Shown here one piece after another: positions 1 to 5,013 of a DNA stretch of 5,013 bases (the first letter of the stretch is position 1; each line of letters begins with the position of its first letter). The position numbers and the translations under genes are program-made. Under the pieces are notes generated by a model. The model was not told the origin of the DNA. It saw only the letters and a list, made by a program, of their open reading frames with translations, and made no database searches. The DNA comes from Pseudomonadota bacterium (GTDB lineage: Bacteria; Pseudomonadota; Alphaproteobacteria; Rhodobacterales; Rhodobacteraceae), in NCBI GenBank assembly GCA_021813645.1, contig JAKAJW010000147.1:1-5013 (forward strand), given 5' to 3'.

Positions 1-1259
1 CGGTGCTCGACGCGATCATCGCCGAAATCGTGGCGGAGCCGGGGTTCGCGGCGGTCGACGGGCTCTATCTTTCGCTGCATGGCGCCTGTCTCGGCACCGC
101 GGAGCTATCGCCGGAGACCACGCTCGTCACCCGGCTGCGCGCCCGGTTCCCGGAGCTGCCGATCGTTGCCTCCTTCGACATGCATTGCATCCCGACGCCG
201 CAGCTTGTGGCGGCGCTCGACGGGGCGACGATCTACCGCCGCTATCCGCATACCGACATGGCCGAGACGGCGGAGCGGGCGCTCGACATGCTGGCCGCGC
301 TGATCGGCGGCGGAAGGCGGGGCCGGGTGACGCTGGCGCGTTGCGGCCTGGTGTTGCCGAGCTTCCGGATGGGCACCGACGGCCCCGGCCCGATGACGGA
401 GATCGAGGCGCTCGCCCTCGCCGAGGAGAGCGCGGCCGCGGCGCGCGGCCTGCCGATCGCGGTCTATCCCTTCGGCAGCTTCGCCTATGCCGACAGCCCG
501 GACACCGATTCCGGCGTGCTGGTGACGAACCTCGCCCCGGCCGATGCCGCGGCCGGCCGGGCGGCGGAGGAAAGCGCCGGGCGGATGGTGGCAGAGATGC
601 GCCGGCGGCGTGCCGCCTTCATTCCGGACCTGCCCGGGGCGGAGGCGTTCCTGGCCAGCCAGCCCTGGCGCGACGGGCGGCGCTGGGCGATCCTCGAGCC
701 GTCGGACAATCCGATGTCCGGCGGGGCGGGCGACACGCCCGGACTGCTTGCCGCGGCGCTGCGCGCCGAGCTTCCCGAAGGCGCGGTCTTCGCCTTCTTC
801 GACGATCCCGGGGCGGTGGCGAAGGCGCAGGCGGCCGGTCTCGGCGGCGCGGTGTCGCTGACCCTCGGCGGCCGGCTGGACGACCGCTTCGGGGCGCCGG
901 TGCCGATCGTCGGGCTCGTCGACCGGCTGACCGACGGGCGGTTCGCGAACACTGGGCCGATGGAGACCGGCATCACCGTGAACCTTGGCCCGACGGCGGT
1001 GCTGCGGGTCGGTCCGCTGCGGATCATCGTCACCAGCGGCTGCTATTCGCCGAACGATCCGCAGTATTTCCACCTGCACGGGATCGACCCCGCGCGGATC
1101 CCGCTGTTGCTGGCGAAGGCGAAGAACCATTTCCGCGCCTCGTTCGGCGCGCTGTTCGACGCTTTCGCGCAGGTCGAGACCCCCGGCCCGGCGATGGCCG
1201 AGGCGACCCGGCTGCCGTTCCGGCGGATTCCGCCCGAGCGGCTCGACCTGTCCCGCTGA
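1..1259 (+). CDS. M81 family (MlrC-like) metallopeptidase, 5'-truncated by window edge
   Basis: This is a zinc-type metallohydrolase of the MlrC/M81 family, which in known members acts on peptide or amide bonds of unusual substrates such as linearised microcystin. The visible 418 codons contain the expected ligand pattern: His26 in LSLHGA, Asp59 and His61 in SFDMH, and His83 in YPHTDM. Spacings of 33, 2 and 22 residues match what I recall for the MlrC metal site to within one residue. A DTDSG motif (167-171) and SDNPMSGGAGD (234-244) mark the later part of the protein, and NHFRASF (375-381) lies in the C-terminal domain. Family members are about 490-510 residues, so roughly 80-120 N-terminal residues, including the usual upstream acidic ligand, lie left of the window. 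The GTG at 3 is therefore an internal codon, not a start. No signal peptide can be judged. The gene ends 21 bp before the RpiR regulator, suggesting one operon. The family call is firm; the substrate is unknown. Confidence 0.93.
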   Translation, partial: VLDAIIAEIVAEPGFAAVDGLYLSLHGACLGTAELSPETTLVTRLRARFPELPIVASFDMHCIPTPQLVAALDGATIYRRYPHTDMAETAERALDMLAALIGGGRRGRVTLARCGLVLPSFRMGTDGPGPMTEIEALALAEESAAAARGLPIAVYPFGSFAYADSPDTDSGVLVTNLAPADAAAGRAAEESAGRMVAEMRRRRAAFIPDLPGAEAFLASQPWRDGRRWAILEPSDNPMSGGAGDTPGLLAAALRAELPEGAVFAFFDDPGAVAKAQAAGLGGAVSLTLGGRLDDRFGAPVPIVGLVDRLTDGRFANTGPMETGITVNLGPTAVLRVGPLRIIVTSGCYSPNDPQYFHLHGIDPARIPLLLAKAKNHFRASFGALFDAFAQVETPGPAMAEATRLPFRRIPPERLDLSR

Positions 1260-1264
1260 GGCCC

Positions 1265-1273
1265 GAGGAGGGA
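1265..1273 (+). promoter_or_regulatory. Ribosome binding site of the RpiR-type regulator
   Basis: The purine run GAGGAGGGA contains a perfect AGGAGG (1266-1271) ending 9 bp before the ATG at 1281. It is the strongest Shine-Dalgarno in the window and fixes the regulator's start. It sits in the short gap after the M81 stop codon, so the regulator can be translated independently from an operon mRNA. Confidence 0.8.
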
Positions 1274-1280
1274 TGGCTGC

Positions 1281-2162
1281 ATGACGCTTCAGGAACTACA
1301 TGCGCTGATCGTCGAGACCCTGCCGGCGATGCCGCGGCAGGTCGCGCAGGCGGCGCGCCATATCGCCGACCACCCCGACGAGGTGCTGATCCATTCGATG
1401 CGCGATCTCGCCTCGCGCGCGGGGGTTTCGCCGGCCACCCTGCTGCGGCTGGCGCAGTCCCTGCGGTTCGACGGCTGGGCCGAGTTCCGCGCGGTCTACG
1501 CCCAGGACCTGCGGCGCGCGCCCGAGGCCTATGCCGAGCGCGCCAGCCGGGCGCTGGACCGTTCGGGCGTTCCGGCCCTGCTGCAGGAGAGCTTCGTGGC
1601 GCAGCGGGCGAACCTCGACCATACCGTCGGGGTCAACCCGCCCGAGGCCTTCGCCCGGTCGGCCGCGCTGCTGGCGGCGGCCGACCGGGTCTTCATCTCT
1701 GCCTTCATGAGTTGCCGCGGCCCCGGCCTGACCTTCGCCTATCTCTGCCGGATGTTGCGCGACAATGTCTTCCTGCTGGGCGGCGACGCCTCGCCGCTGG
1801 CCGCCGATCTCGCATTGCTGCGGCCCACGGACGCGGTGCTGACGATCAACTTCCAGCCCTATGGCCAGGAAATCGACAAGATCGCCAGCGCCGTCGCGGA
1901 CAGTGGCGCGAAGTTGGTCTGCCTGTCGGACAGCCGCGCGACCCAGGCGACCCGCGTGGCGGAGGAGACGCTGCTGTTTTCCGTCGAGGGACCGTCGTTC
2001 TTTCCCTCGCTCACGGCCGCGCATCTGCTGGTGGAAAGCCTGGCGATCTCGATCCTCGCCCATCTCGGCGATGAGGCGACCCGGCGCATCCGGCAGATCG
2101 AGAACGCCTATTACACCAGCGGGACCTACAGCGCGGTGAACAACCAGAGAAGAACCAGTTAG
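1281..2162 (+). CDS. MurR/RpiR family transcriptional regulator (HTH_6 + SIS)
   Basis: This is a 293-residue cytoplasmic DNA-binding regulator, the usual length for the family. Residues 1-75 form the RpiR-type N-terminal helix-turn-helix domain; the recognition segment lies around 39-62, with the typical SMRDLASRAGVSPATLLRLA pattern. Residues about 120-255 form a SIS (sugar isomerase) fold that normally binds a phosphosugar effector. Here the usual Gly-rich first loop reads SAFMSCRGPG (140-149), and the usual Ser/Thr-rich second loop reads INFQPYGQE (189-197). It therefore lacks the classic S-x-S-G-x-T phosphate-binding pattern, and the effector may not be a sugar phosphate (inference). The ATG is supported by a strong Shine-Dalgarno. 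The gene lies between the M81 and aminotransferase genes, 21 bp after one and 1 bp before the other, so it probably controls its own operon, although no operator can be assigned. The family is certain; the effector and direction of control are unknown. Confidence 0.93.
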   Translation: MTLQELHALIVETLPAMPRQVAQAARHIADHPDEVLIHSMRDLASRAGVSPATLLRLAQSLRFDGWAEFRAVYAQDLRRAPEAYAERASRALDRSGVPALLQESFVAQRANLDHTVGVNPPEAFARSAALLAAADRVFISAFMSCRGPGLTFAYLCRMLRDNVFLLGGDASPLAADLALLRPTDAVLTINFQPYGQEIDKIASAVADSGAKLVCLSDSRATQATRVAEETLLFSVEGPSFFPSLTAAHLLVESLAISILAHLGDEATRRIRQIENAYYTSGTYSAVNNQRRTS

Positions 2163-2163
2163 C

Positions 2164-3498
2164 ATGAGCCACGTCTTTCATCGCTCCGCCCGCAGTGTTC
2201 CGCCGATCGCGCGCGAGGCGCAGGGGCATTATATCTTGGATGCCGCCGGTCGGCGCTATCTCGACGCCTCGGGCGGCGCCGCGGTGAGTTGCATCGGCCA
2301 CGGCGACCCGCGGGTGGTGGCTGCGGTGGCCGAGCAGATCGCCCGGCTCGACTACGCTCATAGCGGCGCCTTCACCAGCGAACCCGCCGAGACGCTGGCG
2401 ACCGAGATCTGCGCGGCCGCCGGGCAGGGGATGGCCCGGGTGTATTTCGTCGGTTCGGGTTCCGAGGCGGTGGAGGCGGCGATCAAGATGGCGCGCCAGT
2501 GCCAGATCGAGCGCGGGCAGCCGGGCCGACACGTGGTGATCTCGCGCCGCCAGAGCTACCACGGCAACACGCTCGGGGCGCTGGCCCGGTCGGGAAGCGA
2601 GGCGCGCCGCGCCCCCTATGCGGCCATGTTGCCCGAACGCACGCAGATCGACCCCTGCTTCTACTATCGCTACGCCGCGCCGGGCGAGACGCCGGAGGCC
2701 TACGGGCGCCGGGCGGCCGATGCGCTGGAGGCGGAGATCCTGCGGATCGGTCCGGAACATGTCGCGGCCTTTCTGGCCGAGACGGTCGTCGGCGCGACCT
2801 CTGGCGCCGTGACCCCGGCGCCGGGCTATTTCAAACGCATCCGCGAGATCTGCGACCGCTACGGGGTGCTGCTGATTTGCGACGAGGTGATGTGCGGCGT
2901 CTATCGCACCGGGCCGTTCCTGGCCTGCGCGGACGAGGGCGTTTCGCCGGACATCGTGACGCTTGCCAAGGGGTTGGGCGGCGGCTACCTGCCGATCGGC
3001 GCTGTCGTCTGCCGGGCGGAGGTGCATGACAGCTTCGCGGCGGGCTCCGGCGCCTTCACGCATGGGCATACCTATATGGCGCATCCGGTGGCTTGCGCCG
3101 CCGCGCTCGCGGTGCAGCGGGTGATCGCCGAGGATGGGCTGCCGGCGAAGGTCCCTGCGCGAGGCGCCGCGCTCGATGCCGCGCTGCGGGAGCGGCTGTC
3201 CCAGCATCCCCATGTCGGCGATATTCGCGGCCGCGGCCTGCTCTATGCCGTCGAACTGGTCGCCGATCGGGGGACGGGGGCGCCCTTCGCGCCCGGCCTG
3301 CGGCTTGCCGCCGAGATCGGGGCGCAAGCGAAGGCCCGCGGCGTCCTCGTCTATCCGGGCAGCGGCACCATCGACGGCCACCGCGGCGATCACGTGCTGC
3401 TTGCCCCGGCCTATTCCATCGGCGAGACGGAGATCGAGCTGATCGCCGATGTGCTCCGAGCCTCGATCGACGCGGCCCTGGCTGGCGCTGGCCAATAG
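2164..3498 (+). CDS. Class III PLP-dependent aminotransferase (aspartate aminotransferase family protein)
   Basis: This 444-residue fold-type I aminotransferase is complete and of normal length. Visible landmarks are the cofactor-phosphate loop GSGSEAVEAA (97-106), the YHGNT segment (132-136) whose aromatic residue stacks on PLP, DEVMCG with Asp240 contacting the pyridine nitrogen, TLAKGLGGG with the Schiff-base Lys269, and THGHTYMAHP (299-308) closing the phosphate site. Near the C-terminus, DGHRGDHVLLAP (404-415) carries an Arg407 that may play the substrate-carboxylate 'flipping arginine' role seen in omega-transaminases (inference). The enzyme moves an amino group from an amino acid or amine to a keto acid; the substrate cannot be inferred, and BioA, GabT and GSA-mutase relatives share these motifs. 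The ATG lies 1 bp after the regulator stop with only a modest purine stretch (AGAGAAGAA, 2146-2154), which fits translational coupling. A 255-bp structured gap follows, so the operon probably ends here. Confidence 0.93.
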   Translation: MSHVFHRSARSVPPIAREAQGHYILDAAGRRYLDASGGAAVSCIGHGDPRVVAAVAEQIARLDYAHSGAFTSEPAETLATEICAAAGQGMARVYFVGSGSEAVEAAIKMARQCQIERGQPGRHVVISRRQSYHGNTLGALARSGSEARRAPYAAMLPERTQIDPCFYYRYAAPGETPEAYGRRAADALEAEILRIGPEHVAAFLAETVVGATSGAVTPAPGYFKRIREICDRYGVLLICDEVMCGVYRTGPFLACADEGVSPDIVTLAKGLGGGYLPIGAVVCRAEVHDSFAAGSGAFTHGHTYMAHPVACAAALAVQRVIAEDGLPAKVPARGAALDAALRERLSQHPHVGDIRGRGLLYAVELVADRGTGAPFAPGLRLAAEIGAQAKARGVLVYPGSGTIDGHRGDHVLLAPAYSIGETEIELIADVLRASIDAALAGAGQ

Positions 3499-3510
3499 GC
3501 CCGGCCCGCC

Positions 3511-3556
3511 GCGCGCCGATCCCGCGCGCCGATCCCTGGGGGCCGATCCCTGGGGG
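3511..3556. repeat. Nested tandem repeats of 13 and 14 bp sharing CCGATCCC
   Basis: GCGCGCCGATCCC occurs twice head to tail (3511-3523, 3524-3536). Overlapping its second copy, CCGATCCCTGGGGG also occurs twice head to tail (3529-3542, 3543-3556). The shared core CCGATCCC therefore appears three times, at 3516, 3529 and 3543, spaced 13 and 14 bp apart. All copies are perfect. This may be replication slippage in GC-rich spacer DNA or a set of protein-binding sites. Confidence 0.85.
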
Positions 3557-3570
3557 CCGGTCTGATCGGC
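3542..3570 (+). terminator. Possible terminator-like hairpin after the aminotransferase operon
   Basis: GCCGATC (3542-3548) pairs perfectly with GATCGGC (3564-3570) across a 15-nt loop. The right arm can equally pair with the two earlier GCCGATC copies at 3515 and 3528, giving alternative, longer-looped structures. There is no run of T after the stem, so classical intrinsic termination is doubtful. It lies 44 bp past the aminotransferase stop, a suitable place for an operon end or a 3' stabilising stem. Confidence 0.25.
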
Positions 3571-3605
3571 GGCGTTCCGGCCGGGGCCGGCCGCGATCCG
3601 AAGGT

Positions 3606-3665
3606 GTCGCGACTGCGACCGCGAGCGTCTCGCGGAGCGCATCATGTGCTTCGGCGAACCGAAGC
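3606..3665. other. Row of three perfect stem-loops upstream of the LLM gene
   Basis: Three consecutive perfect inverted repeats occupy 60 bp. They are GTCGC/GCGAC with a 4-nt loop (3606-3619), CCGCGAG/CTCGCGG with a 3-nt loop (3619-3635), and GCTTCGG/CCGAAGC with loop CGAA (3648-3665). The first two share the base at 3619, so they could compete. They end 88 bp before the LLM start. They could form a structured leader RNA or be bound by a protein as DNA dyads; GC-rich DNA also gives short stems by chance, so function is unproven. Confidence 0.45.
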
Positions 3666-3721
3666 TGTGCGATGGTTCGTCTTGGGGAAGCAGGCCCGAC
3701 CCTTTAGTTGGAGGGCAACCC

Positions 3722-3735
3722 GGCGCGATCGCGCC
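3722..3735. promoter_or_regulatory. 14-bp perfect palindrome before the LLM gene (candidate operator)
   Basis: GGCGCGATCGCGCC is a perfect palindrome without a spacer. It sits 7 bp before the ribosome binding site and 18 bp before the ATG of the LLM gene, where a dimeric repressor could block transcription or an mRNA stem could limit ribosome access. Its centre, GCGATCGC, is a common octamer in some GC-rich genomes, so it may be a background motif rather than a dedicated operator. Confidence 0.35.
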
Positions 3736-3742
3736 CGCTTTC

Positions 3743-3749
3743 GGAGAGG
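3743..3749 (+). promoter_or_regulatory. Ribosome binding site fixing the LLM oxidoreductase start
   Basis: GGAGAGG ends 4 bp before the ATG at 3754, and its GGAG part ends 7 bp before it. This favours 3754 over the in-frame GTG at 3604, whose extra 50 residues would be Arg-rich and unlike the family. Confidence 0.75.
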
Positions 3750-3753
3750 CACC

Positions 3754-4770
3754 ATGAAGAAGATCGGATTTCTGTCCTTCGGGCACTGGAACCCCGAGCC
3801 GCGCTCGCCGCTCCAGACCGCGGGCGAGACGTTGAAGCAGTCGATCGACTTGGCGGTGGCGGCCGAGGAGCTGGGGATCGACGGCGCCTATTTCCGCGTC
3901 CACCATTTCGCCCGGCAGCTGGCCTCGCCGTTTCCGCTTCTGGCGGCGATTGGGGCGCGGACCTCGAAGATCGAGATCGGCACCGGGGTCATCGACATGC
4001 GCTACGAGAACCCGCTCTACATGCTGGAAGATGCCGGCGCGGCCGACCTGATTTCGGACGGGCGGCTGCAGCTGGGCATCAGCCGCGGCTCGCCCGAACA
4101 GGTGATCGACGGTTGGCGCTACTTCGGCTATGCGCCGGGCGAGGGCGAGGATGCCTCGGAGATGGCGCGCCGGCATGCCGAGATCTTCCTCAAGCACTTG
4201 GACGGCCAGGGCTTTGCGCAGCCGAACCCGCGCCCGATGTTCCCGAACCCGCCGGGTCTGCTGCGGCTCGAGCCCTATTCGGCCGGGCTCAGGGACCGGA
4301 TCTGGTGGGGATCGGCCTCGAACGCGACCGCGGTCTGGGCCGCCCAGATGGGCATGAACCTGCAAAGCTCCACCCTGAAGGTCGACGAGACCGGCGAGCC
4401 GTTCCACATCCAGCAGGCCAAGCAGATCGAGGCCTACCGTGCGGCCTGGAAGGAGGCGGGCCACGAACGCACGCCGCGCGTCTCGGTCAGCCGCTCGATC
4501 TTCGCGCTGACCAACGATGCCGACCGGATGTATTTCGGCGGCGGCAAGGACAGCGACCAGATCGGCCAGATCGACAATTTTCGCGGCATTTTCGGGCGGA
4601 GCTATGCCGCCGAGCCGGACCGCCTGATCGAGGAGCTTAAGGGCGACGAGGCGATCGCCGCCGCGGATACGCTGCTGCTGACGGTGCCGAACATGCTGGG
4701 CGTGGATTACAACGTGCATGTGCTGGAGAACATCCTGACCCATGTCGCGCCGGCCCTCGGCTGGCGCTGA
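3754..4770 (+). CDS. LLM class (bacterial luciferase-like) flavin-dependent oxidoreductase
   Basis: This 338-residue cytoplasmic TIM-barrel oxidoreductase belongs to the luciferase-like monooxygenase superfamily, which uses reduced FMN or F420. It starts MKKIGFLSFG, giving the first beta strand. Other landmarks are RVHHFARQLASP (48-59, the position of the luciferase E-H-H-F motif, with Val-His-His here), GTGVIDMRYENP (76-87), the LISDGRLQLGISRGS stretch ending near 113 that forms the phosphate-binding side of the flavin site, and WWGSASNATAVWAAQMGMN (184-202). The length is normal. The 3754 start is set by its ribosome binding site and by alignment of the first strand. A 255-bp gap separates it from the upstream operon, so it probably has its own promoter, and a hairpin lies just past its stop. 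Substrate and cofactor (FMN or F420) cannot be told apart by eye; an alphaproteobacterial host favours FMN. A functional link to the aminotransferase operon is possible but not shown. Confidence 0.9.
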   Translation: MKKIGFLSFGHWNPEPRSPLQTAGETLKQSIDLAVAAEELGIDGAYFRVHHFARQLASPFPLLAAIGARTSKIEIGTGVIDMRYENPLYMLEDAGAADLISDGRLQLGISRGSPEQVIDGWRYFGYAPGEGEDASEMARRHAEIFLKHLDGQGFAQPNPRPMFPNPPGLLRLEPYSAGLRDRIWWGSASNATAVWAAQMGMNLQSSTLKVDETGEPFHIQQAKQIEAYRAAWKEAGHERTPRVSVSRSIFALTNDADRMYFGGGKDSDQIGQIDNFRGIFGRSYAAEPDRLIEELKGDEAIAAADTLLLTVPNMLGVDYNVHVLENILTHVAPALGWR

Positions 4771-4786
4771 GCCCGTCGCGCCCGGT

Positions 4787-4806
4787 CCCGGCCAGATCAG
4801 GCCGGG
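4787..4806. terminator. GC-rich stem-loop between convergent genes (candidate bidirectional terminator)
   Basis: CCCGGCC (4787-4793) pairs perfectly with GGCCGGG (4800-4806) over a 6-nt loop, AGATCA; one G-T pair can extend it. It lies 16 bp past the LLM stop and 9 bp past the ApbE stop on the other strand, so a single element could end both transcripts. No T-tract follows on either strand, so it may work with Rho or as a 3' barrier rather than as a textbook intrinsic terminator. Confidence 0.5.
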
Positions 4807-4815
4807 GGCGGGGGC

Positions 4816-5013
4816 CTAGGGGGCAAGGGCCGGAGGGTGCCGCGCCGGCAATGGAGGCGCCGCGTCCGCGCCGGCCGGATCGACGAAGATGGCGCGCAGC
4901 CCCAGCCGCCGGGCCAGCGGCAGGCCGCGATCCTTGCCGAGCACCATCAGCGCCGTGGCCCAGGCGTCGGCGCTCATGCAATCCTCGGCCAGGACGCTGA
5001 CGGAGGCAAATCC
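4816..5013 (-). CDS. apbE: ApbE-type FAD:protein FMN transferase, C-terminal part only
   Basis: Reading the reverse strand from the right edge gives 65 codons before a TAG stop at 4816-4818. They begin GFASVSVLAEDCMSADAWAT and continue ALMVLGKDRGLPLARRLGL. This matches the C-terminal end of ApbE proteins, where the Asp and Thr of the S-A-D-A-x-A-T motif bind the catalytic magnesium; both are present with the expected four-residue spacing. ApbE moves FMN from FAD onto a Thr or Ser of target proteins such as RnfG/NqrC-type subunits or NosR-like proteins, usually outside the cytoplasmic membrane. The rest of the gene (about 250 residues, including any lipoprotein signal) lies beyond the window. 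The last 20 or so residues are a Pro/Ala-rich tail. It is convergent with the LLM gene and so not co-transcribed with it. The target flavoprotein is not visible. Confidence 0.88.
   Translation of the reverse strand, partial: GFASVSVLAEDCMSADAWATALMVLGKDRGLPLARRLGLRAIFVDPAGADAAPPLPARHPPALAP

Larger units (their letters stand above)
3499..3753. other. Structured intergenic region between aminotransferase and LLM oxidoreductase
   Basis: This 255-bp gap is the only sizeable non-coding stretch in the window. Its left third carries short tandem repeats (3511-3556), each containing GCCGATC, which can pair with a single GATCGGC at 3564-3570. The middle carries a compact GC hairpin at 3577-3590 (CCGGC, loop CGGG, GCCGG), then stems at 3606-3619, 3619-3635 and 3648-3665. 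The right end holds a 14-bp palindrome and the ribosome binding site of the next gene. I see no convincing sigma-70 promoter, no T-tract after any hairpin, and no conserved protein. It probably combines the 3' end of the upstream operon with the promoter and leader of the LLM gene. Confidence 0.6.

Noticed and set aside
105..1130. A 341-codon - strand frame inside the M81 gene
   Set aside because: It is an antisense shadow with no family resemblance; the + strand frame carries the M81 metal-ligand pattern.
1273..1284. A three-codon mini-frame (ATG GCT GCA TGA) whose stop overlaps the RpiR start
   Set aside because: Its start lies inside or directly beside the regulator's own ribosome binding site, which leaves it no spacing for translation; most likely coincidence.
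185..2074. A 629-codon + strand frame overlapping the M81 and RpiR genes
   Set aside because: It is Arg/Gly/Ala-rich low-complexity translation in the wrong frame and overlaps two well-supported genes.
3682..3708. A sigma-70-like promoter (TTGGGG, 15 bp, TTTAGT) before the LLM gene
   Set aside because: Only 3 of 6 and 4 of 6 consensus matches with a short spacer; too weak to claim, although a promoter somewhere in this gap is likely.
3604..3753. An N-terminal extension of the LLM protein from the GTG at 3604
   Set aside because: The extra residues are Arg-rich, run through the hairpin row and palindrome, and do not resemble the family; the ATG at 3754 has a good ribosome binding site.
3499..3753. 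An insertion-sequence remnant or attachment site in the intergenic gap
   Set aside because: No transposase fragment, tRNA end or flanking target duplication could be seen; the repeats are short and local.
2011..4743. A 910-codon open frame on the - strand spanning the aminotransferase and LLM genes
   Set aside because: Its translation is dominated by Arg, Ala, Gly and Pro with no recognisable domain, and it lies opposite two + strand genes with complete conserved motifs. Such long antisense frames are normal at this GC content.
4637..4981. A 114-codon - strand frame overlapping the ApbE and LLM ends
   Set aside because: It is out of frame with the clear ApbE C-terminal motif and runs into the end of the LLM gene; its translation is low-complexity.

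Overview
The window is a GC-rich (roughly 70 %), densely coding stretch of bacterial chromosome. Codon use is strongly biased to G/C third positions, gaps are short, and the gene families present (an M81 peptidase next to an RpiR regulator and a class III aminotransferase) suggest an alphaproteobacterium, most likely Rhodobacterales. That placement is inferred from style and content, because there is no rRNA or other marker gene here.

Layout. (1) Positions 1-3498 hold three tightly packed + strand genes. These are the 3' part of an M81/MlrC-like metallopeptidase (cut by the left edge), a MurR/RpiR-type regulator 21 bp further on, and a class III PLP-dependent aminotransferase that starts 1 bp after the regulator stops. 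They look like one operon. (2) Positions 3499-3753 are a 255-bp gap with nested short tandem repeats, several perfect hairpins and a 14-bp palindrome just before the next ribosome binding site. (3) Positions 3754-4770 hold a + strand luciferase-like (LLM) flavin-dependent oxidoreductase, probably its own transcription unit. (4) Positions 4771-4815 hold a perfect GC-rich stem-loop between convergent genes. (5) Positions 4816-5013 hold the C-terminal end of an ApbE-type FAD:protein FMN transferase on the - strand, cut by the right edge.

How the genes may work together. M81 hydrolases are metal-dependent enzymes that open or cleave peptide-like substrates, including the linearised microcystin cleaved by MlrC. 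A co-transcribed class III aminotransferase would remove an amino group from a released amino acid or amine, and the RpiR protein would sense an intermediate. The likeliest reading is a small catabolic operon for a peptide-like or amino-acid-derived compound, with the missing 5' part of the M81 gene and possibly a transporter to the left. The substrate cannot be read from the sequence. The LLM oxidoreductase and ApbE both belong to flavin biochemistry. They are convergent, and ApbE substrates are not LLM enzymes, so their adjacency may mean nothing.

I found no mobile element, CRISPR array, tRNA, rRNA or clear defence or novel multi-gene system. The least explained sequence is the structured 3499-3753 gap.
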